Origin: Pseudomonas kitaguniensis
GTDB lineage: Bacteria; Pseudomonadota; Gammaproteobacteria; Pseudomonadales; Pseudomonadaceae
Assembly (NCBI RefSeq): GCF_009296165.1
Contig: NZ_VUAZ01000021.1
Span: 29,776-93,775 of the forward strand
DNA length: 64,000 nt
Reading direction: 5' to 3'
Numbering within the stretch: the stretch's first letter is position 1; each line of letters begins with the position of its first letter. A model generated the notes under the pieces. It was not told the origin of the DNA and searched no databases. It worked only from the letters and a program-made list of their open reading frames with translations. Both the position numbers and the translations under genes were made by a program. Of the stretch, positions 63,150 to 64,000 are shown one piece after another.

Positions 63150-64000
63150 TGAAACGTCCGAGCAAGGGCGGGTTGATCGCGGCAGGCTTGGCCAGCAGCA
63201 ACTGCGCGGTACCAATCGTGCGTTCCATGAACCCACCTTCGCAGTAGCACAAGTAGAACTCCCACAAGCGCAGGAAGTACTCATCGTAGCCCAGCTCTGC
63301 GAGACGGCTGTGTGCGCGACGAAAGTTCTCGTGCCACAGGCGCAGGGTGCGCGCGTAGTGCAGGCCAAAGTCCTCCATGTGCAGCAGGTTCATGTCGGTG
63401 TCGCGGCTGACGATCTGCAACATATTCTGCACACAGGGCAGGGCGCCACCGGGGAAAATATAGCGCTGGATGAAGTCGACGCTGTTCTTGGCCTGCTCAA
63501 AACGTTGCTCACGGATGGTGATGGCTTGCAGCAACATCAGGCCGTCGCTCTTAAGCAAATGCGCGCACTGCTTGAAGTAAGTCGGCAGAAAACGGTGGCC
63601 CACGGCTTCGATCATCTCGATCGACACCAGCTTGTCGTACTGCCCGGTGAGGTCGCGGTAATCCTGCAGCAACAGGGTCACCTGGCCCTTCAGCCCCAAG
63701 GCCTCGATGCGTTTTTCGGTGTAGGCAAATTGCTCTTTGGACAGCGTGGTGGTGGTGACTTTGCAACCGTAATGCTGCGCCGCGTACAGCGCCATGCTGC
63801 CCCAACCGGTGCCGATTTCCAGCAAGTGGTCTGTGGGTTTGAGCGAAAGCTTCTGGCAGATGCGCTCCAGTTTATTCAGTTGCGCCTGTTCCAGGGTGTC
63901 GTCGGGGCTCAGGAACTGCGCCGCCGAATACATCATGGTCGGGTCGAGGAATTCTTCGAACAGGTCGTTACCCAGGTCGTAATGGGCGGCGATATTTTTT
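63142..64000 (-). CDS. cfa: Cyclopropane-fatty-acyl-phospholipid synthase (partial)
   Basis: C-terminal 285 residues or so; the 5' part lies beyond the right edge (the open frame reaches 64000). SAM-binding EIGTGWGSMALYAA, and conserved YRDLTGQYDKLVSIEMIEAVGH. Transfers a methylene from SAM to unsaturated acyl chains in the membrane. Confidence 0.93.
   Translation of the reverse strand, partial: KNIAAHYDLGNDLFEEFLDPTMMYSAAQFLSPDDTLEQAQLNKLERICQKLSLKPTDHLLEIGTGWGSMALYAAQHYGCKVTTTTLSKEQFAYTEKRIEALGLKGQVTLLLQDYRDLTGQYDKLVSIEMIEAVGHRFLPTYFKQCAHLLKSDGLMLLQAITIREQRFEQAKNSVDFIQRYIFPGGALPCVQNMLQIVSRDTDMNLLHMEDFGLHYARTLRLWHENFRRAHSRLAELGYDEYFLRLWEFYLCYCEGGFMERTIGTAQLLLAKPAAINPPLLGRFSA

Overview
The window looks like a fluorescent-group Pseudomonas chromosome. 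The block from 49.7 kb to the right end carries the conserved Pseudomonas order ychF-pth-rplY-prs-tRNA-Gln-ispE-lolB-TPR lipoprotein, facing hemA-prfA-prmC-moeB-murI. The REP-like palindromes and an Hrp1-class type III secretion cluster of the P. syringae / P. fluorescens (rsp/rsc) kind agree with this. Nothing here was searched against a database. Names rest on motifs, lengths, gene order and family knowledge.

Layout: (a) 1-9.7 kb holds ordinary metabolic and regulatory genes (AraC, pgeF paralogue, gamma-glutamyltransferase, PhzF, EamA, aldo/keto reductase, AraC, LysR, SDR). (b) 9.9-18.7 kb is a probable small-molecule cluster: a LuxR-type AHL receptor, a near-perfect lux box, then an AvrD-like gene, FabH-type ketosynthase, acyl carrier protein, histidine phosphatase, ABM-domain protein, MFS exporter, flavin monooxygenase, CMD-like protein and aldo/keto reductase. 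AvrD is the P. syringae protein that directs syringolide synthesis, so a quorum-regulated syringolide-like product is the leading hypothesis. (c) 18.7-30.4 kb is a decayed integrative island at the 3' end of an elongator tRNA-Met. It is bounded by about 107-bp direct repeats, has paired AGGCATACA motifs inside both ends, and retains a truncated P4-type integrase and a DUF3987 gene preceded by 9-bp iterons and many palindromes. Its cargo (19.6-26.7 kb) is visibly AT-rich and reads as an undescribed RiPP pathway: a 59-aa precursor ending in a Cys-Cys-Cys core, a GRDP-like protein, an MccB/ThiF-type adenylating enzyme, a glycosyltransferase, a CxxC flavoprotein of the dithiol-oxidase type, an ABC exporter, a GNAT acetyltransferase and a nucleotidyltransferase.

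(d) 31.4-49.5 kb is an apparently complete Hrp1-type III secretion system. A sigma-54 enhancer-binding protein (HrpR/S-like) would drive a -24/-12 promoter in front of the HrpL-like ECF sigma factor. HrpL would then act on three matching hrp boxes (GGAAC-N16/17-CCAC) in front of the pilin operon, the hrpF-G-hrcC-T-V operon and the eleven-gene hrpJ-to-hrcU operon. No harpin or effector gene is present in the window. (e) 49.7-64 kb is core genome: translation, nucleotide, isoprenoid, lipoprotein, heme and cell-wall genes, then PagL, a YkgJ-type protein, DUF2878 and the start-less end of cyclopropane fatty acid synthase. ychF carries a one-base frameshift in this sequence.
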